Shown: in pieces, positions 1 to 9,364 of the stretch
Position numbering within the stretch: the stretch's first letter is position 1
How the letters are laid out: the number at the start of each line of letters is the position of its first letter
From: Antricoccus suffuscus
GTDB lineage: Bacteria; Actinomycetota; Actinomycetes; Mycobacteriales; Antricoccaceae
Assembly: GCF_003003235.1 (NCBI RefSeq)
Contig: NZ_PVUE01000020.1
Coordinates: forward strand, 31,052-95,051
DNA: 64,000 bases
Direction: 5' to 3'
Translations under genes and position numbers: made by a program
The notes under the pieces: generated by a model
Told to the model about the DNA's origin: nothing
Database searches by the model: none
The model's input: only the letters and a program-made list of their open reading frames with translations

Positions 1-505
1 CCTGATCGACAAGGCCCTGGGGCTCAACATCCCTGAGCCGGTCGAAACCTACTCCACCTCGCCGCACCTCTACGAAGAGCTCGGCATCCCCACTTCTGCG
101 ACCGGTCGGTTGCCGCGAAGCCGGCGCACCCGCGAGGGCCTGGACTCGGAGAAGATCGAAGATCTCGGCGGTCGCGCCCCGCGCACGTCCCACGATCGTG
201 GACACGGTCGTGGTCGCGCTGGGTCCTCCCGCGACGGACATGCGAAGAACGACCATTCGAAAGACGAGCAGCGTCCGTCGAAGCCCCGCAGCGGCGCGCC
301 CCGCCGTCGTACGCGCGGAGCCAAGAGCTCGGGCAACGGCGCGACAGCCGGCACGGCCGGTAACGGCGGCGCCGGCAACTCCGCGCAGACCAGCGACGGT
401 CAGACCACCAAGACCGACAGCACTGGTCGCCGGCGTCGTACCCGTCGCCGGTCTGCCTCCGGTGGGAGCTCGTCCGGCAGTAACTCGTCCGGGGCCACGG
501 TCTAG
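1..505 (+). CDS. DEAD/DEAH-box RNA helicase, C-terminal part (RhlE/Rv3211-like), cut by window edge
   Basis: Only the last ~167 codons are present, read in the frame that starts at base 2, so the helicase core lies outside the window. The visible part begins with the segment IPEPVETYSTSPHLYEELGI. This resembles the region just after the second RecA domain of actinobacterial RhlE-type helicases. A basic, low-complexity tail of Arg, Gly, Ser and Asn follows up to the TAG at 505. Tails of this kind usually bind RNA. The call rests on that junction and on the order helicase, beta-propeller protein, ParA-like protein, which matches M. tuberculosis Rv3211-Rv3212-Rv3213c as I remember it. Confidence 0.75.
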   Translation, partial: LIDKALGLNIPEPVETYSTSPHLYEELGIPTSATGRLPRSRRTREGLDSEKIEDLGGRAPRTSHDRGHGRGRAGSSRDGHAKNDHSKDEQRPSKPRSGAPRRRTRGAKSSGNGATAGTAGNGGAGNSAQTSDGQTTKTDSTGRRRRTRRRSASGGSSSGSNSSGATV

Positions 506-513
506 CAGCAGTC

Positions 514-1719
514 GTGGCCCGGCCAGCCCGTCCACCGCGCCCGTGGCCGTTTCGGCTGGCGGTGTGGATCGTCGTTCTTGGCCTAGCAGTGGCCGGCATG
601 GTCGCGGTCATCAGCCGTGGTAGCGCCTCGCACGCCACGCATACTTTCAGGTCGACTGCCCTGAGCACTCCGCGCGGTACGCCGGCGGCAACCCTGCACC
701 AGATCGCGACCTACGACGGCAAAGCCACCCTGATTGGTGGCGCTATTGTCATCGAGACCAGCCGAGGGGCCGAGGGCCGCGACGCGGTCACCGGTGAGCG
801 GATCTGGTCCTACGAGCGCACCGATTTGCCGGTCTGCGCCCGTGGCTATAACCAGTCCCGGGTGTTCCTCGGCTATGGCTCGGGCAACCAGTGCGACGAA
901 GCGATCGCACTCGAGGCCGGCAGCGGCAAACGCGCGTGGCAACGCACCATCGAATCCGACGGCGCGAACAGCATCGCCTTCGGCTCCAACTCGATCATTT
1001 CGGTCGGCGCGCAGAAGATCATCGCGTATGACCAACTGGACGGGTTCGAACGTTTCACGCTAGAGCCCAACGATAGTGTCGCGGACACGAGTAGCGGCAC
1101 GAGCTCTACGCCCGCAACATCCTCGAGCGAGTGCGTATTCGCCGCGGCAAGCGCCGGACCGATCGTCAACGTCCTTCAAAAGTGCCGCGCCAGCAAAGGC
1201 AATCCATGGATCTACGCCGTCCGCGCAGAGGACTCTAACGACGGCAAGGCTCGTCAGGTTGGCAATACCGTGCTCGGCCTCACCGATCCGACCCTCATCG
1301 CGTCGTTCCTCAACGGCGCGGCGCTGGTCTCGGACGGCACGTCGCTATACATCGTCGGTGGCGGTCGGGGTGAGCTCGCGCAGGTTTCCGGCGTCCCGAT
1401 GACCGACACCACCTCGGTGAGCGTCCTCTCGGACGGCGGCTTCGATCTGATCAGCACAGGCACCACAGTGTCCCGAGTCGCACCGACAACCTCGACGCCG
1501 GCCTGGCAGGTTCCAACCAGCAGCTATCCGTCACTGAGCAACGGTCAGCTTGCGACCATCTCCGATGGCATGCTTCGCATTTATATGGTGCAAAACGGTG
1601 CGCTGAAGAGCCAGTCGACGTACGCCGAACCGCCGGCTCTCGGACCCGGTTCGGCCGTTAAGGTCGTCGGTGACCTGGTGGCGGTCGGCGACGGCACACA
1701 CACGACGATCTATCGCTGA
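514..1719 (+). CDS. Membrane-anchored PQQ-like beta-propeller protein (Rv3212-like)
   Basis: 401 residues. A short basic N-terminus is followed by one transmembrane helix at about residues 15-33 (AVWIVVLGLAVAGMVAVI), so most of the protein should lie outside the cytoplasm. The exported part contains blade-like repeats such as GRDAVTGERIWSYER and LEAGSGKRAWQRTI. These are typical of PQQ/quinoprotein-type beta-propellers that need not bind PQQ. The gene starts 8 bases after the helicase stop, and Rv3212 has the same position and similar length. Function is unknown; a binding or scaffold role at the cell envelope is my inference. Confidence 0.7.
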   Translation: MARPARPPRPWPFRLAVWIVVLGLAVAGMVAVISRGSASHATHTFRSTALSTPRGTPAATLHQIATYDGKATLIGGAIVIETSRGAEGRDAVTGERIWSYERTDLPVCARGYNQSRVFLGYGSGNQCDEAIALEAGSGKRAWQRTIESDGANSIAFGSNSIISVGAQKIIAYDQLDGFERFTLEPNDSVADTSSGTSSTPATSSSECVFAAASAGPIVNVLQKCRASKGNPWIYAVRAEDSNDGKARQVGNTVLGLTDPTLIASFLNGAALVSDGTSLYIVGGGRGELAQVSGVPMTDTTSVSVLSDGGFDLISTGTTVSRVAPTTSTPAWQVPTSSYPSLSNGQLATISDGMLRIYMVQNGALKSQSTYAEPPALGPGSAVKVVGDLVAVGDGTHTTIYR

Positions 1720-2012
1720 ACGACGCGTGGGTATGCACTCAGGCTCGAATCGATGCCCGCATCCACGAACGACGACGGCACGCCGGGCAACGCATCCAGC
1801 TCGGGTAGGCGCGCAACGGCAAATGAAGGCTCGGCAGTGCCGCACGAAAGGCGACCGCGAGCGTGACACGAGTACGCTGCCGGCACCGCGAGCACGCCAG
1901 CGTCACCGCACCGAGCGGTGGCGGCGCGTGGACTTCAGAAAACAAGGCCAAGCGGGCGCCCGACCGCGGCGACGGCTCCTCCGCGGTCCGAAGCCGACTG
2001 AAACCGGCGGCA
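1720..2012. other. Convergent intergenic stretch without a credible gene
   Basis: This stretch separates the stop of the beta-propeller gene from the stop of the convergent ParA-like gene. Several frames are open across it, but their translations are arginine-rich and look like GC-driven artefacts. I see no conserved protein, RNA gene or clear terminator hairpin. Confidence 0.5.
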
Positions 2013-2825
2013 TCATTTCCCAACGCGCTCATCCCCCTTCGCAGCTATACCTGAACTTTCCATAATTTCGCGGGCATGAATCCGATAAGCCTCGGCGCCT
2101 TTGGCACGCCGCGCCGTGCGCATGATGGACCTACCGGCCGCCGGCGCTTCGGCAAATCGGATCGACCGCGCGATCGGTGGGTCGAGCACCGGCAGCTTGT
2201 AGCGCATTGCGACATCATCGAGGACATCCCGCGCATGCGTCGTACGTGCATCGAACATCGTCGGCAGAATTCCGCGCACCTTGAGCTTGCGGTTGGTCAT
2301 CTTGCGTACGTCGGCGATAGTGTCCAGCAACTGGCCGACGCCGCGATGCGACAACGTCTCGCACTGCAGCGGAATCAGCACCTCGGTCGCCGCAGTGAGA
2401 CCGTTGATGGTCAGGACGCCGAGTGAAGGTGGACAGTCGAGTAGGACCACGTCGTACGGTTCGCCGTCGTCGGCGACCGCCTCTTGCAGGTCATCGAGGG
2501 CGTTGCGCAGCGCGTATTCGCGGCCCGTGCGGGTCAACAACATCGCCTCCGCCCCGGCGAGGTCAATCGTCGCGGGCAGCAGGTCCGGACCGTCTTCCGT
2601 CTTCTGCAACACCATGCTCGGCGATACCTGCCCAAGAAGCACATCGTGCACCGAAAGCTCAAGCGAGTCGGGATCCAAACCCAGAGAAAACGTCATACAT
2701 GCCTGGGGATCCAGGTCGACCAGCAGAACTCGATACCCGAGTTCGGACATCGCCGTACCCAACGACGTCACGGTCGTGGTCTTGGCGACGCCGCCCTTCT
2801 GATTGGCGACCGCAATGCACATCAT
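2013..2825 (-). CDS. ParA/Soj-like P-loop ATPase (Rv3213c-like)
   Basis: 270 residues if started at the ATG at 2825; an AAGGGA-like Shine-Dalgarno sequence precedes it. A longer frame to 2927 is open but has a non-conserved N-terminus and would run towards the divergent hydrolase gene. The start (CIAVANQKGGVAKTTT) is the deviant Walker A of the ParA/MinD family. The switch regions follow in VLLVDLDPQACMTFSLG and VLLDCPPSLG. There is no ParB gene beside it, so it is probably not the chromosome-partition ParA but the orphan paralogue found downstream of the RhlE gene in mycobacteria. The cargo or site it positions is unknown. Confidence 0.85.
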   Translation of the reverse strand: MMCIAVANQKGGVAKTTTVTSLGTAMSELGYRVLLVDLDPQACMTFSLGLDPDSLELSVHDVLLGQVSPSMVLQKTEDGPDLLPATIDLAGAEAMLLTRTGREYALRNALDDLQEAVADDGEPYDVVLLDCPPSLGVLTINGLTAATEVLIPLQCETLSHRGVGQLLDTIADVRKMTNRKLKVRGILPTMFDARTTHARDVLDDVAMRYKLPVLDPPIARSIRFAEAPAAGRSIMRTARRAKGAEAYRIHAREIMESSGIAAKGDERVGK

Positions 2826-2936
2826 CTGCCCATTGTCCCTTGCCCTCGGAGGCCCGGCAATGTCCGGCGGACCGTGCACGCGTGAAGTTGCTAACCAGTA
2901 CCCACGATGTTCACGTTCGCGGTGCAAGATGAAGTG

Positions 2937-3800
2937 ATGACCGAATCAGCCGACCTTCGCCAGCTCACGCCCAATTCCGCCGTACGACGGGATATCGTCA
3001 CAGGCCGCGGGACGTTTGCGACCCTTGTCGCCGAGCCGGAAGGATCCGCGCGCGCTACCGCGCTTCTCGTCCCGGGATATACCGGCAGCAAGGAAGACTT
3101 CGCACCCATTTACGACCCGCTGGCCGCAGCCGGGCTGCGGGTGGTCGGGCTAGACCAACGTGGCCAATACCAGTCCGCCGGAGGCGACGACCCCGCGCTC
3201 TACAGCGTCGAGTCGCTCGGCGCCGACATCGCGGCGGTCGCTGACACTCTCGGCACCCCAGTGCATCTACTCGGCCACAGTTTCGGCGGTTTAACGACGC
3301 GCGCGGCCGTCATCGGCAAGCCGAGCGCGTTTGCAAGTCTGACTCTGCACGCGACCGGACCATCGAAGCTCGACGGGCAACGTCGCACGGTCGTCGAATT
3401 GGCCGCACCGATGCTGCCGCACCGACCCCTCTCCGAGATCTACGACCTCGGCCAACAGCTCAATGCGCAAGACCCTTCGTTTGTGGCACCGCAGGAACCG
3501 CTCAAGAGCTTCTTCCGCGACCGGTTCGTCACCGGATCTGCGGCAAGCTTGCTCGGCATGGGTGAGTCGATGCTGACCGAGCCCGACCGGGTCGCCGAGC
3601 TCAAGGCAACTGGCGTGCCGGTCCTCGTCATGTACTCCCTGCAGGACAATGCGTGGGCACCGGATCTGCAGGCAGACATGGCCGTCCGGCTGGGTGCGCG
3701 TGAGGTCGTCGTGCCCGGCGCGATGCACTCTCCGGCCGTGGAGAACCCGGCCGTGACGGCGGCGACGCTCATCGGCTTCTGGGACGATGTGACCGACTAA
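2937..3800 (+). CDS. Alpha/beta hydrolase
   Basis: 287 residues from the ATG at 2937; a start at 2907 is also possible. The strand-loop motif LLVPGYTGSKEDF carries an oxyanion-hole region. The nucleophile elbow GHSFGG places the catalytic serine near residue 115. A late His in PGAMHSP and the Asp in SLQDNAW are candidates for the rest of the triad. No signal peptide is visible, so it is probably cytoplasmic. The substrate cannot be told from sequence. The MFS transporter gene starts only 4 bases after its stop, so the two are probably co-transcribed. Confidence 0.8.
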   Translation: MTESADLRQLTPNSAVRRDIVTGRGTFATLVAEPEGSARATALLVPGYTGSKEDFAPIYDPLAAAGLRVVGLDQRGQYQSAGGDDPALYSVESLGADIAAVADTLGTPVHLLGHSFGGLTTRAAVIGKPSAFASLTLHATGPSKLDGQRRTVVELAAPMLPHRPLSEIYDLGQQLNAQDPSFVAPQEPLKSFFRDRFVTGSAASLLGMGESMLTEPDRVAELKATGVPVLVMYSLQDNAWAPDLQADMAVRLGAREVVVPGAMHSPAVENPAVTAATLIGFWDDVTD

Positions 3801-3804
3801 GGAC

Positions 3805-5331
3805 ATGTCCGCTCAGTCCTCGCCTTCGTCACTGACCGCCGTTGCACTGGCATCGGCGCGAGGCCGATGGCTGATCGCCGCCACCGTCCTCGGATCGGGC
3901 ATTGCATTTCTCGATGGCACGGTAGTTAACGTCGCACTGCCCACCATCGGCCGCGAGGTCGGCGGCGGGCTGACGATCCAGCAATGGGTGCTGGACGGTT
4001 ATCTGCTCACTCTCGGGGCGCTACTGCTGCTCGGCGGCGCCGCTGGCGACCGGTACGGACGCAAGCGGGTCTTCCTGATCGGTCTGGTCGCATTTACCGC
4101 CGCGTCGCTGGCCTGCGGGCTTGCACCCAGTGGCGGCACCCTGATTCTTGCCCGGCTCATCCAGGGCGTCGGCGCGGCCGCCCTCGTCCCGGGGAGCCTT
4201 GCTCTCATCCATGCCGGCATCAGGTCCGAGGACCGTGGCCGGGCGATCGGACTATGGGCGGGCATGTCCGGCGTCGCGTCGGCGCTCGGACCGTTCATCG
4301 GCGGATGGCTCGTCGACGCCGGGTCCTGGCGCTGGGTCTTTTTCATCAATGTGCCCGTCGCGATCATCGCGGTCGTCGTCACCCTGCGACACGTCACCGA
4401 GAGCCGAGACCAGGAGGCAACCGATCGGCCCGACCTCAGCGGTGCGGCCGCGGTGACCATCGGCCTCGCCGGCGCGACCTATGCGTTGATCGAAGGACCG
4501 CGCCAAGGCTGGGGTGCGCTGACCATCGGTGCCGCAGTCGTCGGCGTCGCGTCCCTGGCGATGTTTCCGATAATCGAACGCCGGCAACGGCAACCGCTGC
4601 TCCCCTTGCGGATCTTCCGCTCGGTGCAATTCAGCGGTGCCAACCTCACCACCTTCGCCGTGTACGCCGCGATGGGCGCGGCCATGTTTCTACTTGCCCT
4701 GCAGCTGCAGCAGACCCTTGGTTACTCGGCGCTGGCGGCGGGGTCCGCCACGCTCCCGATGACGCTGGTGATGATGCTCGCCGCGCCGCGGATCGGCGCG
4801 CTGCTCGATCGCACGGGGCCGCGGTTGCTGATGACGATCGGACCACTAGTTTCCGCTGCGGGGCTGGTGTTGATGGCGCGGATCACCCCGGGTGCCGGCT
4901 ATGTCGCAGATGTGTTGCCGGCGGTCGTTGTGTTTGGCGCGGGCATGTCGATCACCGTGACGCCACTGACCGCGACGGTGCTGGCCGCGGTCAGTGAAAA
5001 CCATGTGGGCGCCGCATCCGGCGTCAACAACGCCATCTCCCGTATTGCCTCGTTGTTGGCCGTGGCCGTGCTACCGGCCGTCGCGGGGATCAGCGGCGCC
5101 GCCGGCGAACCGCTCGGCACGGGCTTTTCCCGGGCAATGTTCATCGCCGCCGCGCTCTGCGCGTGCGGTGGGCTTGTCGCACTCGCGACGGTCCGGTCCG
5201 GCCGGCCACACACCCAGGTGCGCACGCACGTCGCGCCGGGTATCAACCAGCCGTGCCAGGAGCCAGACACACGCGTCGGCGTACCACCGTCCACGGGCCA
5301 GGTCGGTCCGCTCAGCGGCGCAGCGTCATGA
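3805..5331 (+). CDS. MFS transporter, DHA2 (EmrB/QacA-type) drug exporter family
   Basis: 508 residues with about 14 hydrophobic segments. Motifs fit the 14-helix DHA2 branch: FLDGTVVNVALPTIGRE at the end of helix 1, GDRYGRKRVF (motif A) in the first cytoplasmic loop, and ALGPFIGGWLVD (motif C, antiporter). It probably exports a hydrophobic compound in exchange for protons, but the substrate is unknown. It forms a likely two-gene unit with the hydrolase just upstream. Its last 20 bases overlap the end of the convergent aminotransferase gene. The ~50-residue hydrophilic tail shows no domain I recognise. Confidence 0.88.
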   Translation: MSAQSSPSSLTAVALASARGRWLIAATVLGSGIAFLDGTVVNVALPTIGREVGGGLTIQQWVLDGYLLTLGALLLLGGAAGDRYGRKRVFLIGLVAFTAASLACGLAPSGGTLILARLIQGVGAAALVPGSLALIHAGIRSEDRGRAIGLWAGMSGVASALGPFIGGWLVDAGSWRWVFFINVPVAIIAVVVTLRHVTESRDQEATDRPDLSGAAAVTIGLAGATYALIEGPRQGWGALTIGAAVVGVASLAMFPIIERRQRQPLLPLRIFRSVQFSGANLTTFAVYAAMGAAMFLLALQLQQTLGYSALAAGSATLPMTLVMMLAAPRIGALLDRTGPRLLMTIGPLVSAAGLVLMARITPGAGYVADVLPAVVVFGAGMSITVTPLTATVLAAVSENHVGAASGVNNAISRIASLLAVAVLPAVAGISGAAGEPLGTGFSRAMFIAAALCACGGLVALATVRSGRPHTQVRTHVAPGINQPCQEPDTRVGVPPSTGQVGPLSGAAS

Positions 5332-6475
5332 GCCGGTCAATAGCCTCATCGAGCACCGCATCCTTCTTGCAGAAGGCGAACCGCACCAACGAGCGTCCTT
5401 CGTCTTTGTCGTCATAGAAGACGACCGACGGTACGGCGACCACGCCGCAGCGGCTCGGCAGGTCCCGGCAGAACGCGATCCCGTCGTCGTAGCCGAGGCC
5501 GCGAACGTCGGTGGTGACGAAGTAGGTCCCCGCCGGAGTGAAGACATCGAACCCAGCGGCAGCCAGCCCTACGCACAACCGGTCCCGTTTGCTCTTGAGA
5601 TCTATCGAAAGTCCCTCATAGAAGGAATCCGGCAATGCCAGTGCCGTGGCAATCGCCGGCTGAAACGGCGCGCCACTGACGTAGGTGAGAAACTGCTTCG
5701 CCGCTCGCACCGCCGCGACCAGCGGCGGACTTGCGCAGACCCACCCGATCTTCCAGCCGGTCACCGAAAACGTCTTGCCGCACGATGAGATCGTGACCGT
5801 CCGCTCGCGCATTCCGTCAATCGTCGCGAGCGGGATGTGCGGCGTGCCAAAGGTCATGTGCTCGTAGACCTCGTCGGTCACCACGATGAGGTCACGCTCG
5901 ATCGCCAGCCGCGCGATCTGCTGCAGTTGCGGCAACGACAGCACGGCACCGGTCGGGTTGTGCGGGGTGTTAATGAGCAGCAGCCGGGTCTTAGGTGTGA
6001 TCGCGGCGGCTAGTTCGTCGAGGTCAAGGGTGAAGTCCGGCGCGCGCAGTGTCACCGGCACCCGGACCGCACCGGCCATCGCGATGGTGGCGGCGTACGA
6101 GTCGTAGTACGGCTCCAGCGCGACCACTTCGTCTCCGGGTTCGAGCAGCGCGAGCATGCTCGCGGCGATTGCCTCGGTCGCACCGGCGGTGACCAGCACC
6201 TCGGTGTCCGGGTCGTAGGTCAGCCCGTAGAAACGGTGCTGATGAGAAGCGATAGCCGTGCGCAGCTCCGGAATCCCGGGGCCGGGCGGATACTGGTTGA
6301 TCCCGGCGTCGATCGCATCTTTCGCCGCCTGCAGAATGTCGGCCGGCCCGTCCGTGTCTGGAAACCCCTGGCCGAGGTTGATGGCTCCGGTCTGTACGGC
6401 GAGCGCGGACATCTCGGCGAAGATCGTCGAGGTGAACTCGTTCAGCCGCCGGTTTAAGTAGGGCCGTTCGCTCAC
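5312..6475 (-). CDS. dapC: PLP-dependent aminotransferase, DapC (Rv0858c)-like
   Basis: 387 residues, class I/II fold. The PLP lysine lies in SSCGKTFSVTGWKIGW. Further matches are the cofactor-binding NTPHNPTGAV and TDEVYEHM and the substrate-site region GQGFPDTDGP near the N-terminus. The sequence resembles mycobacterial DapC, which converts N-succinyl-2-amino-6-ketopimelate to the succinyl-diaminopimelate in lysine and peptidoglycan synthesis. A methionine or kynurenine-type aminotransferase of the same subfamily is the main alternative. The GTG start at 6475 overlaps the stop of the upstream nuclease gene as GTGA, implying coupled translation. Confidence 0.75.
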   Translation of the reverse strand: MSERPYLNRRLNEFTSTIFAEMSALAVQTGAINLGQGFPDTDGPADILQAAKDAIDAGINQYPPGPGIPELRTAIASHQHRFYGLTYDPDTEVLVTAGATEAIAASMLALLEPGDEVVALEPYYDSYAATIAMAGAVRVPVTLRAPDFTLDLDELAAAITPKTRLLLINTPHNPTGAVLSLPQLQQIARLAIERDLIVVTDEVYEHMTFGTPHIPLATIDGMRERTVTISSCGKTFSVTGWKIGWVCASPPLVAAVRAAKQFLTYVSGAPFQPAIATALALPDSFYEGLSIDLKSKRDRLCVGLAAAGFDVFTPAGTYFVTTDVRGLGYDDGIAFCRDLPSRCGVVAVPSVVFYDDKDEGRSLVRFAFCKKDAVLDEAIDRLMTLRR

Positions 6476-7359
6476 CGCGGGTCTCCTTCGGGTACGGCGA
6501 ACCATGGGTCTCGAGCCGGCGCGGCGGCCTTTCCTTCGGGGCAGCTGGCCCTGAAGTCGCAGTGACCGCAGGCAGGCCCGGGTCGCGCTGGATACGCCTC
6601 GTCGGCCGGTACGCCGGCGGCCAGCCGCTGCTTGGCGGTGTCTATATCGTCTGCGGTGTAAGCGACCCGTCGCAGCTGCCGATGCAGGGTCTCGTCGGTG
6701 TATTCGGCCGCCGCGATTACGCCACTGGGGATGTGGTGGAGCTCGACGCGGCGGCACGGCGTGCGGAAGGTACGCCGGGCGGCCACCGCATAGAGCGCAA
6801 GCTGCATCGATGACCGCGCGTCGTCCTCAGTCGGTACGGCGCGGCCGGTCTTGTAGTCGATCACCACGAGTTCCGGGCCATCCGGGCCGCTGATCTCGTC
6901 GACCCGGTCGACTCGCCCGCTGATGGACAGGTCGCCGTACGGCGCGCCGACCGTCCGCTCGATCCCGCGCGGCTGGTCGGTGAGGTCCATCGTCTCGACG
7001 TACGACGAGAGCCAACCGCTCACGACCTCAAGCGAGCGTTGGCGCTGCGTCTGGTCGCGAAAACCCACGGTCGGCCACAGGCCCCGCAGCTCCTTGAGCG
7101 CCGCATCGGGACCGCGGACCGCGACCGGCAGATCCCACAGCGCCTTGAGCGCATTGTGTACGGCGCTGCCGATCCCGGTGTGCGCCCATGGCGCTCCACG
7201 TGGTGGCGGCGGACGGTCGATATAGGTGAAGCGAAACTTGCGCGGGCAGCTGTCGAACGAGTCGACCTTGGCCGGTGTCACCGCCCGCAACGGCTTCGGC
7301 ATTTGGTCGAGGCCCAGCTGCTCGGTCATATTTCGTCGCGCCATATTCGGTTCGGCCAT
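6472..7359 (-). CDS. RecB-family PD-(D/E)XK nuclease with predicted Fe-S cluster
   Basis: 295 residues from the ATG at 7359, which sits one base after the stop of the TPM-domain gene; a start at 7329 is also possible. The nuclease core is visible as GRVDRVDE followed by VVIDYKTGRAV (the D...DYK motif) and the downstream QLALYAVA helix. Four cysteines are placed as in AddB- and Cas4-type nucleases. One is near the N-terminus (DSCPRKFRF) and three are at the C-terminus (CGHCDFRASC), so a 4Fe-4S cluster is likely. It has no helicase domain and no CRISPR neighbours, so it is a stand-alone enzyme of the Rv2119 type rather than Cas4. The role is presumably DNA repair. Confidence 0.82.
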   Translation of the reverse strand: MAEPNMARRNMTEQLGLDQMPKPLRAVTPAKVDSFDSCPRKFRFTYIDRPPPPRGAPWAHTGIGSAVHNALKALWDLPVAVRGPDAALKELRGLWPTVGFRDQTQRQRSLEVVSGWLSSYVETMDLTDQPRGIERTVGAPYGDLSISGRVDRVDEISGPDGPELVVIDYKTGRAVPTEDDARSSMQLALYAVAARRTFRTPCRRVELHHIPSGVIAAAEYTDETLHRQLRRVAYTADDIDTAKQRLAAGVPADEAYPARPGPACGHCDFRASCPEGKAAAPARDPWFAVPEGDPR

Positions 7360-7360
7360 G

Positions 7361-8581
7361 CTAGGACCGGTCGCCGATGTCCCGGCCGCGGGCCGTCGGG
7401 CCGCCGTTATCACCGCTGTCCCACTCGTCGGCCTCGTCAACGGACTCGGCGTCGTACTCGACCTCGTTGCCGCCAAACAAGCCGCCACCGAGCATCGAGG
7501 CAATGGGTACGTTGTCCCAAAACGGAGCTGCGTACCAGCCCGCCGGGGCGCTCGGACCGCCGCGGTAGTAGTGCGGCGCACCGGGGGTGTACCGCGGGTG
7601 GCCGACGTAAGTCTCGTCACGGACCTGTATCTGACGAGCCTGATCGAGCCGCTCGCCTTGTGGCCGTTCCGGCCGCGGGATGTCCTCGCCAAGGTCGAGG
7701 CCGAGGGACTTCCGAGCCGCCCGTGCCGCGGTCAGCCCTTCGAGGCACGCCGCCCGAGCCGCGTCAAACTCGCCGTCCGTATCGGCCGCGGACAAGGTGG
7801 CGCCGGCCCAGTCGTATCGCTCGGACGCGTCGGCCAAGGCCTGGGCCGCGAAGGCATCACCCGCGGGGTCCAGACGCCGCACGTCGGCACCTAGCCGATC
7901 GTAAAGCGCCGTGACCTCGGTACGACGCCCACGTAACGACGCGTCCTTCTGCTTCTTCTTGCGCACGACATAGTAGGCAATCGCGGCCAGGCCCAGTACT
8001 CCGATGCCGATCATCCACGGCAACACTGAGCCTGGACCGCTTGATCCGCCGCCCGCACCGCAGTCTCCCGAGTCCTGGCTTGGCGCACTGGCGACATCAT
8101 CGGCGAATGCACTCAGCCAGGTGGTGAGCTTTCCGGCGGCGATATCGGCAGCGTGTTTCGCGCGCGTGCTCTCGAGTAGCTTGTCCGCGTCACCCTCGCA
8201 CAGGGCGGTCGAGGTGGCCGTCGCGTCGGTGCCCGATATGACGGCAATGGTCATGCTGGGATTGAACGTCGTGGTGATTTGCTTAGCGACGTCTTCGGGG
8301 GTCTGGTTTGGCGCCACGACCGCGACAAAAAGAGGCGTCTTACCAATCTTCGACTTCAGCGCCGCGGCATCCACGGTTTGGCCGGCGTCGGGCGACACAT
8401 AGACATGACTGCCGGATTCGAACGCCTGGGCGGCCGCGTCCGCATCACCCGAAGGCTCAGCTCCAGCGGGCGTCAACGAACCGGTGAAGACCGCGAAGAA
8501 ACCCACCACGACTGCAATGAGGACTCGGGCGGCCAGCGCGGAGCGCGCACCGGAAGACACGCGAATTGGCAATCTAGTCAC
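7361..8581 (-). CDS. TPM-domain secreted or membrane protein
   Basis: 406 residues from the GTG at 8581. This start puts a signal-like hydrophobic stretch (VLIAVVVGFFAVFTGSL, about residues 19-35) at the N-terminus; longer frames add only an Arg-rich leader. After it comes a TPM-type domain (TPLFVAVVAPNQTPEDVAKQI). A second transmembrane helix follows near PWMIGIGVLGLAAIAYYVV, then a charged cytoplasmic part with a KKKQKD stop-transfer signal. The tail is acidic and Gly/Pro/Tyr-rich. TPM proteins occur in envelope maintenance and photosystem repair in other organisms; the role here is unknown. Confidence 0.7.
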   Translation of the reverse strand: MTRLPIRVSSGARSALAARVLIAVVVGFFAVFTGSLTPAGAEPSGDADAAAQAFESGSHVYVSPDAGQTVDAAALKSKIGKTPLFVAVVAPNQTPEDVAKQITTTFNPSMTIAVISGTDATATSTALCEGDADKLLESTRAKHAADIAAGKLTTWLSAFADDVASAPSQDSGDCGAGGGSSGPGSVLPWMIGIGVLGLAAIAYYVVRKKKQKDASLRGRRTEVTALYDRLGADVRRLDPAGDAFAAQALADASERYDWAGATLSAADTDGEFDAARAACLEGLTAARAARKSLGLDLGEDIPRPERPQGERLDQARQIQVRDETYVGHPRYTPGAPHYYRGGPSAPAGWYAAPFWDNVPIASMLGGGLFGGNEVEYDAESVDEADEWDSGDNGGPTARGRDIGDRS

Positions 8582-8609
8582 GCGCTTACGGTAGCCCGAA
8601 GTCTTGCTT

Positions 8610-9359
8610 TTAGCGGTGACGTGTCCACCGCGGCGGGCGTGATTCGGTGAACGCGTCCGAGAGTTTGCCCACGGTCCCTGGTTCGGAGTCCGACGACGTC
8701 GCATCGCGTACGTCGATTGGCCCGGTCGGATACTCGTGCGGATCGTCATAGGACCGAAACGCGTCTAGCGCGGCAGACGCCTCGCCGGAGTGATACTGCT
8801 CATCCGTCTCGTGCGGCACAGGCACCAGCCGTGACTCGTCGTACTCATCCTCGTGGTCGCTGATTTCCGAGTCGCCAAAGAGTAGATGCGAGATCCGTCG
8901 GTAGAGCACGTCGGCCTTCGGGAGGTACGTGATCCGAGACATCGCTTGATCTTGGCCGGCGGACTCCACGATAAAGGTGCCGTAGCCGAATAGCTGGCCG
9001 ACCACGGGTTTCTCGTACGTGAGGTCGGTGATTTTTACCATCGGAATCACCGCGACCCGACGGGTCAGAACCCCGCTCACGAGCATCATTCGCTGGCGGG
9101 TGATGACGTAGCGCTCCATCCGCCACTCGAGGAGGTGGTAACCGAACCGCAGCGCGCTGACCAACACGATGAGTGCACCAATCGTGCCGACCCAGTTCAC
9201 CGTTTCGAACAGATACGTCAGCATGAGGGCGATCGCGATGAAACCGACCGTCTCGACGAATGACACGCCAAGCACCATGAAGTGACGGCGTTCGCCGATG
9301 ACGGCGGTTTCGCCGGGGAGAAGGTAGCGGGTGGGATCGCCCATCCCGGTGGCGACCAT
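8610..9359 (-). CDS. Membrane protein with bacterial PH domain (bPH2/DUF304)
   Basis: 249 residues. Two transmembrane helices at about residues 29-47 and 53-70 (GFIAIALMLTYLF and GTIGALIVLVSALRFGYHLL) are followed by WRMERYVITRQRMMLVSGVL. This is the usual entry into a bPH2 domain. The rest of that domain holds the predicted beta strands, including YGTFIVESAGQDQAMSRI. The last ~80 residues are acidic and look disordered. Actinobacteria carry many such proteins next to envelope genes. The function is not established. Confidence 0.8.
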   Translation of the reverse strand: MVATGMGDPTRYLLPGETAVIGERRHFMVLGVSFVETVGFIAIALMLTYLFETVNWVGTIGALIVLVSALRFGYHLLEWRMERYVITRQRMMLVSGVLTRRVAVIPMVKITDLTYEKPVVGQLFGYGTFIVESAGQDQAMSRITYLPKADVLYRRISHLLFGDSEISDHEDEYDESRLVPVPHETDEQYHSGEASAALDAFRSYDDPHEYPTGPIDVRDATSSDSEPGTVGKLSDAFTESRPPRWTRHR

Positions 9360-9364
9360 CCTAA

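Noticed and set aside
2013..2927. The ParA-like gene as part of a chromosome or plasmid partition locus
   Set aside because: No parB gene or parS-like palindrome cluster is nearby, and the neighbours match the orphan Rv3213c context.
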